NCBI GenBank assembly: GCA_005879775.1
Contig: VBJX01000080.1
Coordinates: 5,942 to 11,423, forward strand
Reading direction: 5' to 3'
Source of the DNA: Chloroflexota bacterium
GTDB taxonomy: Bacteria; Chloroflexota; Limnocylindria; QHBO01
DNA: 5,482 nucleotides
In this document: positions 1-5,479 of the stretch, piece after piece
Numbering within the stretch: position 1 is the first letter of the stretch
Layout of the letters: each line of letters starts with the position of its first letter
Notes under the pieces: generated by a model
Seen by the model: only the letters and a program-made list of their open reading frames with translations
The model's database searches: none
Told to the model about the DNA's origin: nothing
Made by a program: the position numbers and the translations under genes

Positions 1-694
1 AAGGCGAATCGAGCACGTGCGGATCGACTCCTTCGCGGCGCCAGGCCCAGAGCGCGCTGCCGGCAGTCAGCAGCAGCGCGAGCGGCGCCCCCACCAGGCC
101 CAGCCCGGCATTCACGACCCGCAGCAGCTCGAGGCGGGCGGTGGCATCGGGCGTGATCGCCGCGTCGATGGCCTGCACCGCCAGCACCAGCCCGGCGCCC
201 AGCTGCTGCTGCCGGGCGGCGGGCACGATCACCTGGTCGATCACCGACTTGAGGTCGCCCTCGGAGAGGTAGGCCCGCAGGAAGCCCGAGCCGGCGTACA
301 GGCTGACGTGGCCGTGGACACGGTCGGCGTCGAGGCTGACCAGGATCACGAGGCCATCGTCGAAGCCCGCGCGCCCCACCCCCCACTGGTCCATCAGCGC
401 GTGCGCAGCGGCCAGGTTGGCGTCCTCGGTCAGGGTCGGGTCCACCTGCACATAGACCGCCAGCTCCGCTCCCGATCGAGCCTCGATGGCGTCGATCTCG
501 GACTCGAGCGCCTCGTGGTCCTCCGCTGAGATCACGCCCGCGCGGTCGTAGACGGCCTGCCCGGAGACCGGTGGTGGGAAGCGGGCGTCGCCCGAGGCGG
601 GGAAGAGGTTGACGAGGGCGGTGACCACGAAGGTGGCGGCAAAGACCGCCGCCACGACTGTGACCAGGAGCCATCGGAGCCGGGATTCGGACAT
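1..694 (-). CDS. TPM-domain membrane protein (YgcG/TPM_phosphatase family), 3' end cut by window edge
   Basis: This is a 231-codon open frame from ATG at 694 that runs off the window without a stop, so the C terminus is missing. Residues about 8-31 form a hydrophobic signal anchor (start MSESRLRWLLVTVVAAVFAA). Residues about 48-180 match the TPM fold: the opening YDRAGVIS, an amphipathic helix, a strand ELAVYVQVD, a WGVGRAGFDDGLVILVSLD segment at 104-122, and the late IVPAARQQQLGAGL segment. A second hydrophobic stretch at 192-218 is followed by WRREGVDP. TPM domains are typically extracytoplasmic and have been linked to envelope functions and, in a plant homologue, to phosphatase activity; the activity here is unknown. 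The predicted topology is anchor, outside domain, second membrane helix, then a cytoplasmic tail of unseen length. It lies 34 bases after the zinc-ribbon stop and has no Shine-Dalgarno. A GTG at 697 is an alternative start. The family call is firm; the function is open. Confidence 0.85.
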   Translation of the reverse strand, partial: MSESRLRWLLVTVVAAVFAATFVVTALVNLFPASGDARFPPPVSGQAVYDRAGVISAEDHEALESEIDAIEARSGAELAVYVQVDPTLTEDANLAAAHALMDQWGVGRAGFDDGLVILVSLDADRVHGHVSLYAGSGFLRAYLSEGDLKSVIDQVIVPAARQQQLGAGLVLAVQAIDAAITPDATARLELLRVVNAGLGLVGAPLALLLTAGSALWAWRREGVDPHVLDSP

Positions 695-701
695 CACCGG
701 C

Positions 702-707
702 AGGATA
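702..707 (-). promoter_or_regulatory. Candidate -10 box TATCCT for a leaderless TPM mRNA
   Basis: On the minus strand TATCCT is followed by exactly 7 bases (GCCGGTG) and then the ATG at 694. A transcript starting about 7 bases after the box would begin at the start codon. No -35 element is convincing and no Shine-Dalgarno is present. The same box and spacing occur before the ATPase gene. It may act as an internal promoter, as the gene may also be read from upstream. Confidence 0.45.
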
Positions 708-728
708 GCCGCGCCGCCGGGCTGCGGA

Positions 729-1190
729 TCAGGAGCAGCTCACGGTCACCTCGCTGGGCGACGCCGGCAGGCCCGGGATGCGCTCATCGAACGTGATCGC
801 GGTGCCGGCGCCAACCTGCGGGCTGACCACGCTGTGGCTTGCCAGACGCCCCCCGGCGCTGTCGAGCGCGACCAGCAGGCAGCTGGCGCGGCCGGCCTTC
901 GTCCCTTCGTTCGCGAGCCGAACCGTCACCAGCACGCCATCGGGCGGGGATGCACGACTGCTCACCGTCTCAGCGGCGAATGGCCCGATCCCGCGCAGCG
1001 AGAGGCTGGCGGCGATGGCCATGATCACCACCCCGGCCACGATGGCCACCACGATCGTGCCGTGGTACTGCGTCGCGGACGGGGTCGCCATCCCGGCCCG
1101 GTTGCAGATCGCGCAGATCGTCTCGTCCGGGCCGATCTCGCGCCCGCACTTGTAGCAGTGGCGCCCCGGGCGTCGGTCGGTCTCGGTCAC
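729..1190 (-). CDS. Membrane-anchored zinc-ribbon protein
   Basis: This encodes a 153-residue protein with a GTG start. The N terminus carries a zinc ribbon, CYKC at 12-15 and CAIC at 26-29, a CxxC-x10-CxxC pattern expected to bind one zinc ion in the cytoplasm. One membrane helix follows at about 44-65 (TIVVAIVAGVVIMAIAASLS). The remaining 80 or so residues should be outside the membrane and look like a small beta-sandwich (VLVTVRLANEGTKAGRASC, then LLVALDSAGGRL), similar in pattern to FxLYD-type domains. Two further cysteines, C104 and the penultimate C152, could form a disulfide in that domain. The GTG at 1190 lies 7 bases after the DUF1684 stop with no Shine-Dalgarno, so translation probably depends on the upstream gene. 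No specific function is recognised; sensing or scaffolding at the membrane is only a guess. Confidence 0.8.
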   Translation of the reverse strand: MTETDRRPGRHCYKCGREIGPDETICAICNRAGMATPSATQYHGTIVVAIVAGVVIMAIAASLSLRGIGPFAAETVSSRASPPDGVLVTVRLANEGTKAGRASCLLVALDSAGGRLASHSVVSPQVGAGTAITFDERIPGLPASPSEVTVSCS

Positions 1191-1197
1191 GGAATGC

Positions 1198-1821
1198 TCA
1201 GGGTGCCGGGGCGAGGCGCTCGCCGGCTGCGATCGGCACGCTCAGGCGGTTCTCCGGCGGAGCCAGCGGGCAGCTCCAGATCGGGTCGTATACGCACGAG
1301 GGGTGATAGGCGTAGTTGAAATCGATGGTCATCAGCTCGCCGTCGGAGCCGAGGTCGGCGCCCTTGGCGGAGTCCCACAGGTAGCGACCGCCCCCATACG
1401 TCTCGGTCGCGTTGGTCGCGTCGCGGAACGAGATGAAGATCCCTCCGGCGTACTCGTTGAGCCAATGCACGCCGAGCCGACATGGCGTCCCGGCCACCTC
1501 GAAGCTCACCCAGCCGATCCGGGCGAACGGCATGGCCGGACCCTCGCCCGAGCGCGGCACGTCGAGCGGAGGAGCCTCGGGATCGGGCTGCAGCGGAACC
1601 GTGAAGCGCAGCGCAGGGTCGTAGCGCCAGTAGGCCAGTCCGCGGAACGCCCGCCGTTCCGCAGCCGGGATCGGCGACGAGGGGTGCTCGGCGAAGAGCC
1701 GATCCTTGGCGGCCCGGAAGCCGAGCAGGCGTGCCGGCTCCGCCCGGCGGTCGGCACGCAGCGTCTCGTAGATGGCCGCCATGCGGCGGCGCCAGTCGGC
1801 GAGGTCGAGGTAGTCGGACAT
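1198..1821 (-). CDS. DUF1684 family protein
   Basis: This is a 207-residue soluble protein with no signal peptide or membrane helix. It carries the family hallmarks: an N-terminal helix with WRRRMAAIYETLR, then FRAAKDRLFAEHPSSPI at 35-51, FRGLAYWRYDP at 59-69, and the conserved C-terminal core GGRYLWDSAKGADLG (144-158), DFNYAYHPSC (167-176) and WSCPLAPPENRL (182-193). DUF1684 proteins are widespread in bacteria and have no established biochemical function. The invariant Asp/Asn/His/Cys cluster in the core looks like a possible ligand or metal site, but that is inference. I chose the ATG at 1821 because the family similarity begins right after it and a strong hairpin lies just upstream. The longer frame would start with TTG at 1878 and encode a low-complexity Ala/Arg extension through the hairpin. 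It is the first gene of a likely DUF1684-zinc ribbon(-TPM) unit. Confidence 0.9.
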   Translation of the reverse strand: MSDYLDLADWRRRMAAIYETLRADRRAEPARLLGFRAAKDRLFAEHPSSPIPAAERRAFRGLAYWRYDPALRFTVPLQPDPEAPPLDVPRSGEGPAMPFARIGWVSFEVAGTPCRLGVHWLNEYAGGIFISFRDATNATETYGGGRYLWDSAKGADLGSDGELMTIDFNYAYHPSCVYDPIWSCPLAPPENRLSVPIAAGERLAPAP

Positions 1822-1831
1822 CGTCCCGGAA

Positions 1832-1837
1832 AGGATA
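1832..1837 (-). promoter_or_regulatory. Candidate -10 box TATCCT for DUF1684
   Basis: TATCCT lies 10 bases before the ATG at 1821. Initiation 7 bases after the box would fall on the A at 1824, leaving a leader of about three bases (ACG) and no room for a Shine-Dalgarno. The box sits directly against the 3' arm of the hairpin at 1838-1868, so any -35 contact region would lie inside that dyad. No TTGACA-like element is seen at 16-19 bases; a TTGACC at 1877-1872 is too far away. Confidence 0.45.
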
Positions 1838-1868
1838 GGGCGGCGGGCCGTAGCCGGCCGCGCCGCCC
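1838..1868 (-). terminator. GC-rich hairpin after the importer operon, probable terminator
   Basis: The 31-base element read on the minus strand folds into an outer 8-bp stem (GGGCGGCG, 1868-1861, with CGCCGCCC, 1845-1838), one bulged C at 1860, an inner 5-bp stem (1859-1855 with 1850-1846) and a GCTA loop (1854-1851). It begins 20 bases after the binding-protein stop codon. The bases after the stem, TATCCTTTCC, are pyrimidine-rich but not a true U-tract, so it is a weak match to the classical intrinsic model although the stem is very stable. It marks the boundary between the transporter genes and the next unit. It could alternatively be an operator-like dyad for the following gene. Confidence 0.6.
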
Positions 1869-1888
1869 CATCGGTCAATCAGGGAGGA

Positions 1889-2818
1889 TCAGATCAAGCC
1901 CTGGTCCTTGAGCCACTGGCTCGCCGCGTTGGCGAAGCTGGTCTGGTTCACGGAGACCTCGACGTTGAGCTTCGTCAGCTCGTCGGTGGTGAGCTTGGCG
2001 GAGACCGCGTTCAGCGTCTCCGCGAAGTCCGCCGGAGCGGCATCGGCCAGGTCCTTGCGCGCCACCGGCGCGAGGTTCTGGGCCGGCTGCAACGCCTTGT
2101 CGTCCTCGAGCAGCACGAAGTTGAACCTCTGGATGTCGGGCTGGGTGGTACACACCTGCGCTACGTCGATGGCGCTGTTGTTCAGTGCCTGGGCCATCTC
2201 GGTGCTGCACGGCGAGAGGCTCTCGACCTGCAGCTTCGAGATGTCGATCCCGTAGGTCGACTTGAGCCCCGGGCCACAGACCGGGTTGGTCGGGCAGCCA
2301 GGTGCCAGGCCCCAGACGAGCTGATCGGCGACCTTGGCGACGTCGCTCATCGCCTTGAGGTTGAGCTGATCGGCTGTCTCCTTGCGGACGGCCCAGCCGT
2401 CGGCATCGGTGCCCGGCGAGTAGTCGAAGGCGATCAGGTCCTCGGCAGCCAGCTTGACCTGCATCGCGTCGAAGGTCGCCTTCGCATCCGAGGAGACATC
2501 GGCCTTCAGGTAGCTGGCCAGGCCTCCGAGGTATTCGGGCACGAGGTTCACGCGCCCAGAGGTCAGCGCGGCCTGGACGTCGGGGCGCTCCCCGATCTCG
2601 AGCTGGCGCTTCACCGTGTACCCATGGGCCTCGAGTGCCTGGGCATAGATTTCGGCCACCACGGCCGATTCGTCGAAGCCGGCCGATCCGACCGTGACCT
2701 CCGGCTTCTGCGCTGCCGGCGAAGCCGACGGCGTGGTGCTGCCCCCTCCCGGCGTGCAGGCGCTGATCACCAGCGCCAGCAGCACCGCCCCGAGGGCGAG
2801 CGTGCGGCGTGTCCGCAT
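1889..2818 (-). CDS. Osmoprotectant (glycine betaine/choline/carnitine-type) ABC transporter substrate-binding lipoprotein
   Basis: This is a 309-residue OpuAC/OsmX-type binding protein (equivalent to OpuCC). It has a lipoprotein signal peptide (MRTRRTLALGAVLLALVISAC) with lipobox I-S-A-C and lipidated Cys21, then a Gly/Ser/Thr/Pro linker to about residue 38. The mature domain starts VTVGSAGFDESAVVAEIYAQ and shows the family landmarks LTSGRVNLVPEYLGGLASYL (85-104), CPTNPVCGPGLKSTYGI (175-191), VCTTQPDI (222-229) and the LLEDDKALQPAQNLAPV segment. It should bind a quaternary amine in the cleft and dock on the two permeases; the exact ligand cannot be read from sequence. C175/C181 is a cysteine pair usual in this branch, and C204/C223 form a second possible pair. 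I chose the ATG at 2818 over the longer frame from 2863 because the signal peptide begins there and AAGGAGGA lies 4 bases upstream. It is the last gene of the importer operon. Confidence 0.93.
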   Translation of the reverse strand: MRTRRTLALGAVLLALVISACTPGGGSTTPSASPAAQKPEVTVGSAGFDESAVVAEIYAQALEAHGYTVKRQLEIGERPDVQAALTSGRVNLVPEYLGGLASYLKADVSSDAKATFDAMQVKLAAEDLIAFDYSPGTDADGWAVRKETADQLNLKAMSDVAKVADQLVWGLAPGCPTNPVCGPGLKSTYGIDISKLQVESLSPCSTEMAQALNNSAIDVAQVCTTQPDIQRFNFVLLEDDKALQPAQNLAPVARKDLADAAPADFAETLNAVSAKLTTDELTKLNVEVSVNQTSFANAASQWLKDQGLI

Positions 2819-2895
2819 TGGGTCCTCCTTGTGTGATCCTTCGGTCGCGAATGCGACGTCCATAGGTCGCGGCGAGTCTAGCAGCGAAGCCCGAT
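2819..2895 (-). promoter_or_regulatory. Leader between permease 2 and binding-protein gene, with possible internal promoter and competing short hairpins
   Basis: This is the only sizeable gap inside the importer operon. It holds a TAGACT box at 2880-2875 that could be a -10 element with no clear -35 partner. It also holds three short arms in transcript order, GCGAC (2870-2866), GTCGC (2857-2853) and GCGAC (2849-2845). The middle arm can pair with either neighbour, giving mutually exclusive 5-bp stems ahead of the Shine-Dalgarno. The stems are short and may be chance in GC-rich DNA. A separate promoter or an mRNA processing site would let the binding protein be made in excess. Confidence 0.3.
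2823..2830 (-). promoter_or_regulatory. Strong Shine-Dalgarno AAGGAGGA for the binding-protein gene
   Basis: AAGGAGGA ends 4 bases before the ATG at 2818 and fixes that start. It is the only strong ribosome-binding site in the window; the other genes are either coupled to an upstream stop or look leaderless. High translation of the binding protein relative to the membrane components is the expected consequence. Confidence 0.85.
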
Positions 2896-3582
2896 TCAGC
2901 CCGTTCCCAGTCCTGGGGAGACCACCCGGCGCTGGAGATAGCCAAAGACCATCTCGGTCGCGAGCGCCAGAAGGGCAACCAGCACCGCCGCCCCGAAGAT
3001 GCGCGGCTGGTCGTTGACGAAGAGGCCCTGCAGGATGAAGTCCCCGAGCGTTCCGCCGCCCACCACCGCGGCCAGGGTGGCGGTGGCGACGATGGTGACC
3101 GCCGAGGAGCGGACCCCCGCCATGATCACCGGCAGCGCGATCGGCACCTCGACGCGCCGCAGCAGCTGAAGCTCGGCCATCCCCATGCCGCGCCCCGCGT
3201 CGAGCAGGTCGCGACTCACCTCGCGCAGGCCGGCATAGGTGTTTGTCACGATCGGGGGAATCCCGAGCGCCACGAGGGCGATGCAGGCCGGCAGGAAGCC
3301 AAGCCCGCCGCGCTGGAAGAGGACCAGGGTGATCGGCAGGGCGATCCCCAGCCAGCCGAGCGAGGGGACGGCGCGCCCGATGTTGGCGATGGCCACCACC
3401 AGCCGCGAGCCACGATCGGTATGGCCGATGTAGAGGCCCAACGGCAGGGCGATGGCCACAGCCAGGGCCAGCGAAACCGCCGACAGCGAGACCTGCTCCC
3501 AGAGGCGCAGCGGGATCGTGTTGCGCCCGCTCCAGCTGGCTGGATCCGTGAACCAGGCAAATACCGCGCCAAGGAACTCCAT
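2896..3582 (-). CDS. Osmoprotectant ABC transporter permease 2 (OpuCD/OsmY-like)
   Basis: This is a 228-residue integral membrane protein of the binding-protein-dependent transport permease family. After an N-terminal amphipathic segment (FLGAVFAWFTDPASW) come about five to six membrane helices: roughly 31-53, 61-89, 95-118, 148-175 and 190-215. The EAA loop that contacts the ATPase lies at about 122-151, VSRDLLDAGRGMGMAELQLL followed by RRVEVPIALP, with the conserved G-x(2)-MG core intact. It pairs with permease 1 to form the heterodimeric channel. The ATG at 3582 is separated from the stop of permease 1 by a single base (TGAGATG) and has no good Shine-Dalgarno, so translation is probably coupled. 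Length and order resemble OpuCD of Bacillus, but which permease is B or D is not settled by sequence alone. Confidence 0.92.
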   Translation of the reverse strand: MEFLGAVFAWFTDPASWSGRNTIPLRLWEQVSLSAVSLALAVAIALPLGLYIGHTDRGSRLVVAIANIGRAVPSLGWLGIALPITLVLFQRGGLGFLPACIALVALGIPPIVTNTYAGLREVSRDLLDAGRGMGMAELQLLRRVEVPIALPVIMAGVRSSAVTIVATATLAAVVGGGTLGDFILQGLFVNDQPRIFGAAVLVALLALATEMVFGYLQRRVVSPGLGTG

Positions 3583-3583
3583 C

Positions 3584-4246
3584 TCAGGTCGCCCGGGCTC
3601 GTGCCCACGGCGTGAGCCGATGCTGAACGGCGAGGAGCGCCAGGTCGGCCACCACGGCCAGGGCCACCGAGAGGACGACGCCGGTCAGGATCGAGGTGGC
3701 GAAGAAACGCCGGATGCCGGTGTTCACGATCAGGTACCCCAGGCCGCCCATCCCGATCAGGCTGGTGACCGTCACCAGCCCGATGGTGGTCACCGTCGCG
3801 ACCCGGATGCCGGCCACGATGACCGGCAGGGCGATCGGCAGCTCGACCCGCCAGAGCCGTTCGGAGACTGAGTAGCCCATGCCACGGGCCGCATCGATCA
3901 CCTCGGGCGGTACGCCGTCGAGGCCGGTGATGATGTTGCGGACCAGGATCAACAGCGTGTAGCCGACCAGGGCAATCTCCGCGGTCAGCAGCGTGATCCC
4001 GGTGATCGGGATGAGCAGGGCGAAGAGGGCGAGGCTGGGGATCGAGTAGATGACCCCGCTGATGCCGATCACCGGTCCGTAGAGCCGCGGCCAGGCCCGG
4101 ATCAGGAGCGCCAATCCGAACGAGACGACGAGCCCGATGGTGACCGCGAGCACGGTCATCAGGACATGCTCGCCGAGCCGCCTGCCGATCTCATCGAGGT
4201 TATCGAGGACCCACTGCGGCTGGAGGATGGGGCGGCCCGCGATCAT
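3584..4246 (-). CDS. Osmoprotectant ABC transporter permease 1 (OpuCB/OsmW-like)
   Basis: This is a 220-residue inner-membrane permease with about five to six hydrophobic helices: roughly 28-49, 58-80, 86-107, 137-165 and 185-207. The EAA loop at about 115-141 reads VIDAARGMGYSVSERLWRVE then LPIALP, the cytoplasmic coupling helix for the ATPase. The segment SGVIYSIPSLALFALLIP at about 63-80 is typical of betaine/choline-type permeases of the OpuB/OpuC class. Its ATG at 4246 overlaps the ATPase stop in an ATGA, a classic coupling arrangement. It forms the transmembrane pore together with permease 2; the two share the EAA region at both protein and DNA level, pointing to an old duplication. Confidence 0.92.
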   Translation of the reverse strand: MIAGRPILQPQWVLDNLDEIGRRLGEHVLMTVLAVTIGLVVSFGLALLIRAWPRLYGPVIGISGVIYSIPSLALFALLIPITGITLLTAEIALVGYTLLILVRNIITGLDGVPPEVIDAARGMGYSVSERLWRVELPIALPVIVAGIRVATVTTIGLVTVTSLIGMGGLGYLIVNTGIRRFFATSILTGVVLSVALAVVADLALLAVQHRLTPWARARAT

Positions 4247-5466
4247 GGCTCGGCGTCTGCGCTCGGATCATCGGGCCTGCTGCCCCGGGCAGGGGCTCGA
4301 ATCACGTCCGAGATGGCGTCCACGCTGATGACCCCCAGCACCGCGTCTCGCTCATCGACCACCACCCCGAGCTGGACCGACGAGCCGAGCATGGCCGAGA
4401 GCGCGTCTCGCAGGGTGGACTGCGGCTCGAGCAGCGCGGATCCGGGAGCCGCGTCCTCCTCCGCCACGGCGTCATTGCGGTCCAGACTCGTCCCGCTGAG
4501 CCAGCCGAGGGGCCGATCCGCCGCGTCGACGAGGAGCGCGAAGTGGGTGCCTGCCCGGTTCAGCCGTGCCCGCACGTCTGCGATCGGCTCGCCGACGTGG
4601 GCCAGGAGCGGCTCCTGGAGAGAGAGGTCGGCGACCCGGGCCAGCGAGAGCCGCTTCAGCCCGCGATCGGCCCCCACGAAGCGCTCGACGAACTCCGACG
4701 CCGGGTGCGTCAGCAGGTGGTCGGGCGTGTCGTACTGGGCCAGGATCCCGCCGCGCTGCAGGATCGCGATCCGGTCGGCCATCTTGATCGCCTCGTCGAC
4801 ATCGTGGGTGACGAAGACGACCGTCTTGCGCACCTTTGCCTGCAGCCGCAGGAACTCGTTCTGCAGCCGATCGCGGCGGATCGGGTCGACGGCACCGAAC
4901 GGCTCGTCCATGAGCATCACCGGCGGATCGGCGGCCAGGGCCCGCGCGACCCCGACCCGCTGCTGCTCGCCGCCGGAGAGCGCCGCGGGGTAGCGATCGC
5001 GGTAGACGCCCGGCTCGAGGCCAACCAGCTCGAGCAGCTCCTCGACCCGGTCGCGGATGCGGGGCTCCGGCCAGCGCAGCAGGCGTGGCACGACGGCCAC
5101 GTTCTCGCCGATCGTCACGTGCGGAAAGAGGCCCACCTGCTGGATGACATAGCCGATGCTGCGGCGCAGCTCCACTGCCGGCACGCCCATGATGTCCTGG
5201 CCGCCGATCGTGACGCGGCCACTGGTCGGTTCGACCAGGCGGTTGATCATCTTCATGGTCGTCGTCTTGCCGCACCCCGAGGGGCCGACCAGGACGCACA
5301 CCTGCCCGGCAGGGATCTCGAGCGAGAGGTCGTTCACGGCTGGCGGCGTGCCAGGCGGTCCATAGCGCTTCGTCAGGTGCTCGAGAGCCACCGCCAGCCC
5401 GCCCTGGCCCGCGCCGTGGCCTGCGCCGGTCGACGGAGTCCCGGGCGCCATCTCGGTGATCGTCAC
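4243..5466 (-). CDS. opuCA: Osmoprotectant ABC transporter ATP-binding protein with tandem CBS domains
   Basis: This is a 407-residue cytoplasmic ATPase of the OpuCA/OsmV type; the symbol is by family likeness. A 23-residue Gly/Pro-rich N-terminal extension precedes the nucleotide-binding domain. All ABC elements are intact: Walker A GPSGCGKTT (61-69), Q-loop Q109 in IGYVIQQVGLFPH, signature LSGGEQQ (163-169), Walker B VMLMDE (183-188) and switch H221 in FVTHD. The linker GADRGLKRLSL at 265-275 is characteristic of this subfamily. Two CBS domains follow at about 281-326 and 344-389, the second ending LGVISVDAISDVI, and then an 18-residue tail with five acids. In related systems the CBS pair senses ionic strength or binds cyclic di-AMP to switch transport; which applies here is unknown. 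The GTG at 5466 has no Shine-Dalgarno and sits 7 bases after TATCAT; the in-frame ATG at 5451 is an alternative. It is the first gene of the importer operon. Confidence 0.94.
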   Translation of the reverse strand: MTITEMAPGTPSTGAGHGAGQGGLAVALEHLTKRYGPPGTPPAVNDLSLEIPAGQVCVLVGPSGCGKTTTMKMINRLVEPTSGRVTIGGQDIMGVPAVELRRSIGYVIQQVGLFPHVTIGENVAVVPRLLRWPEPRIRDRVEELLELVGLEPGVYRDRYPAALSGGEQQRVGVARALAADPPVMLMDEPFGAVDPIRRDRLQNEFLRLQAKVRKTVVFVTHDVDEAIKMADRIAILQRGGILAQYDTPDHLLTHPASEFVERFVGADRGLKRLSLARVADLSLQEPLLAHVGEPIADVRARLNRAGTHFALLVDAADRPLGWLSGTSLDRNDAVAEEDAAPGSALLEPQSTLRDALSAMLGSSVQLGVVVDERDAVLGVISVDAISDVIRAPARGSRPDDPSADAEP

Positions 5467-5473
5467 GGGCCAG

Positions 5474-5479
5474 ATGATA
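5474..5479 (-). promoter_or_regulatory. Candidate -10 box TATCAT for the importer operon, leaderless start
   Basis: Reading toward the gene, TATCAT is followed by CTGGCCC (7 bases) and then the GTG at 5466, so initiation at the usual distance would put the start codon at the mRNA 5' end. No Shine-Dalgarno fits in the 16 visible upstream bases. The -35 region lies outside the window. Confidence 0.5.

Noticed and set aside
17..529. A 170-codon plus-strand open frame at the left edge
   Set aside because: The minus strand here encodes a clear TPM domain with membrane segments; the plus-strand product is Gln/Arg/Gly-rich noise.
1872..1877. TTGACC as a -35 element for the DUF1684 promoter
   Set aside because: It is 34 bases from the TATCCT box, about twice the workable spacing, and separated from it by the hairpin.
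1822..1878. N-terminal extension of DUF1684 to a TTG at 1878
   Set aside because: The extension is low-complexity, runs through the strong hairpin and the TATCCT box, and is not part of the family domain.
609..1911. Plus-strand open frames opposite the zinc-ribbon and DUF1684 genes
   Set aside because: The products are Arg/Gly/Ala-rich and featureless, while the opposite strand encodes recognisable motifs throughout.
2819..2863. N-terminal extension of the binding protein to an ATG at 2863
   Set aside because: It would bury the lipoprotein signal peptide behind 15 polar residues and ignore the strong Shine-Dalgarno before the ATG at 2818.
1875..2978. A 367-codon minus-strand open frame overlapping the binding-protein gene
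   Set aside because: It lies in another frame of the binding-protein gene and gives an Arg/Gly-rich, low-complexity product with no domain. The overlapped frame has a signal peptide, family motifs and a Shine-Dalgarno.
4166..4993. A 275-codon plus-strand open frame opposite the ATPase
   Set aside because: It is an antisense shadow with a Ser/Arg-rich composition and no recognisable domain.
4472..5299. A 275-codon minus-strand open frame inside the ATPase gene
   Set aside because: It is a frame-shifted shadow of the intact ATPase, rich in Arg, Pro and Ala, as expected from high-GC DNA.
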